Assembly: GCF_039536205.1 (NCBI RefSeq)
Contig: NZ_BAAAYL010000001.1
Location: 744,001-808,000 of the forward strand
Direction of reading: 5' to 3'
From: Streptomyces sannanensis
GTDB lineage: Bacteria > Actinomycetota > Actinomycetes > Streptomycetales > Streptomycetaceae
DNA: 64,000 nucleotides
A model generated the notes under the pieces. That model was not told where the DNA came from. It searched no databases and worked only from the letters and a program-made list of their open reading frames with translations. The position numbers were made by a program, and so were the translations under genes. Position 1 is the first letter of the stretch; the number at the start of each line of letters is the position of its first letter. Of the stretch, positions 63,233-64,000 are shown in pieces.

Positions 63233-63362
63233 GTCGTTCCTCCAGAGGGCATGACGGCATGGCGCCTTGGCAGGTGGTGGCCAGGCGCCGTCGGGCGGGT
63301 GGGGTTGGCCGGCCGGGACCAGGTCCGGTGTGAGCCCGGACCCGGTCAGCCGTGGGCCGTTG

Positions 63363-64000
63363 TCAGCGGCGTCGGTCGTAGCCGACGGGCAGGTGGTTGG
63401 TGCCGCGGCCCAGGACGGCCGGGATCCACTCGATGTCCGCCTCCCTGACGGCCAGTTGGAGGCCGGGCAGCCGGGCGAGGAGAGTACCGAGGGCAATCTG
63501 GAGTTCGGCGCGGGCGAGGGCGGCGCCCGGGCAGAAGTGGATGCCGTGGCCGAAGGCGAGATGGGAGTTGGGGCTGCGGTCGAAGTCGAGGGTGTCGGGT
63601 TCGGGGAAGCGGCGCGGATCGCGGTTGGCGGCGCACAGGGAGACGATCACCGAGTCGCCGGCCGGGACCTCCGTGCCGTGCAGGTCGCTGTCCTGGTCGA
63701 AGAAGCGCCAGGTCGTCAGCTCGAAGGCACTGTCGTAGCGGAGGAGTTCCTCGACCGCGCGGGGCAGCAGCTCCGGGTTGTCGCGCAGGCGGGCGAGCTG
63801 GTCGGGGTTGCGGAAGAGGGCGATCAGGGCGGTGGTGATCTGGTTGGTGACCGGTTCCTGGCCTGCCACGAGGAGCTGGAAGATCATCGAATCCAGCTCT
63901 TCCTGGGACAGTTCGTGGCGGTCGCGGGCCGCGACAAGGCGGCTGAGGAGATCGTCTTCCTGGTGTTCGCGCTTGTGGGTGACGACCTCGGCGATGTAGC
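63363..64000 (-). CDS. Cytochrome P450, C-terminal half (5' part outside window)
   Basis: The last 210 residues of a P450. I-helix region FQLLVAGQEPVTNQIT, ExxR in VEELLRYDS, and the heme loop LAFGHGIHFCPGAALARAEL with its cysteine. The gene enters from the right edge. It would hydroxylate or crosslink a small molecule. Next to an isocyanide synthase it is probably the tailoring enzyme of an isocyanide product (inference). Confidence 0.93.
   Translation of the reverse strand, partial: YIAEVVTHKREHQEDDLLSRLVAARDRHELSQEELDSMIFQLLVAGQEPVTNQITTALIALFRNPDQLARLRDNPELLPRAVEELLRYDSAFELTTWRFFDQDSDLHGTEVPAGDSVIVSLCAANRDPRRFPEPDTLDFDRSPNSHLAFGHGIHFCPGAALARAELQIALGTLLARLPGLQLAVREADIEWIPAVLGRGTNHLPVGYDRRR

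Noticed and set aside
1..64000. CRISPR arrays, rRNA genes, functional tRNA genes, replication origin
   Set aside because: I saw no regularly spaced repeats, no rRNA-like stretches and no foldable tRNA; the one tRNA-like segment at 13.0 kb cannot form its T stem.

Overview
The window is very GC-rich, its genes show the strong third-position G/C bias and frequent GTG starts of an actinomycete, and its gene content (NRPS/PKS, acyl-ACP desaturase, TPR-type regulator with an ATP-binding partner, PNGase A, DUF3516-type helicase) fits Streptomyces or a close relative. Gene calls rest on my reading of both strands; family names come from motif recognition, not from a database search.

Layout. (1) 1-8.3 kb: the 5' two kilo-residues of a hybrid NRPS-PKS running off the left edge (formyltransferase, condensation remnant, glycine-type adenylation domain with an embedded methyltransferase, carrier protein, ketosynthase), divergent from a drug-exporter-type MFS gene. 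(2) 8.3-13 kb: thiolase, an Lrp/AsnC regulator, a cold-shock protein and a decayed DEAD-box helicase. (3) 13-20.6 kb: a scarred zone with an acyl-ACP desaturase, a uracil-type permease and broken pieces of IS1380, IS21 and IS630 elements. (4) 20.6-45.2 kb: a regulated, tightly packed accessory cluster. (5) 45.3-48.1 kb: a probable recombination directionality factor, a large serine integrase and yjbQ. (6) 48-64 kb: mostly ordinary chromosomal genes (FAD monooxygenase, ABC exporter with MarR regulator, PNGase A, helicase, TesB), interrupted by a second serine recombinase that truncates an ABC transporter gene, and ending in an isocyanide synthase beside a P450.

Main interpretation. The 3' end of yjbQ occurs three times in the same orientation (about 10.82, 13.16 and 47.66 kb). 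The complete yjbQ lies at the right, directly against the serine integrase and its probable directionality factor. The two left copies are stubs that both switch to the same non-yjbQ sequence at the same point (GGTGTCC/TGTGTCC). This is the pattern expected for attL and attR of an element integrated into yjbQ. About 34.5 kb (or 37 kb from the outer stub) would be the island, and no replication or transfer genes are visible in it.

The island's cargo is a candidate undescribed biosynthetic system. A divergent TPR regulator is followed by a nearly continuous + strand series with many 4-bp stop/start overlaps: ATP-binding protein, HAD phosphatase, GT-B-like protein, thymidylate-synthase-like enzyme, O-carbamoyltransferase, glycosyltransferase-like protein, P-loop kinase, SAM methyltransferase, two APH-like kinases, histidine phosphatase, NAD-dependent epimerase, SAH-hydrolase-like protein, NUDIX protein and a KdsB-like cytidylyltransferase. 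The second half adds an ABC exporter, an MFS-NUDIX-NUDIX fusion, an isoaspartate-type methyltransferase, a HIT/2-oxoglutarate-oxygenase fusion, a 53-residue peptide and an HExxH protein. The first half suggests a nucleoside or nucleotide-activated sugar, while the second half resembles tailoring and export of a ribosomal peptide. Whether they make one product is unknown.
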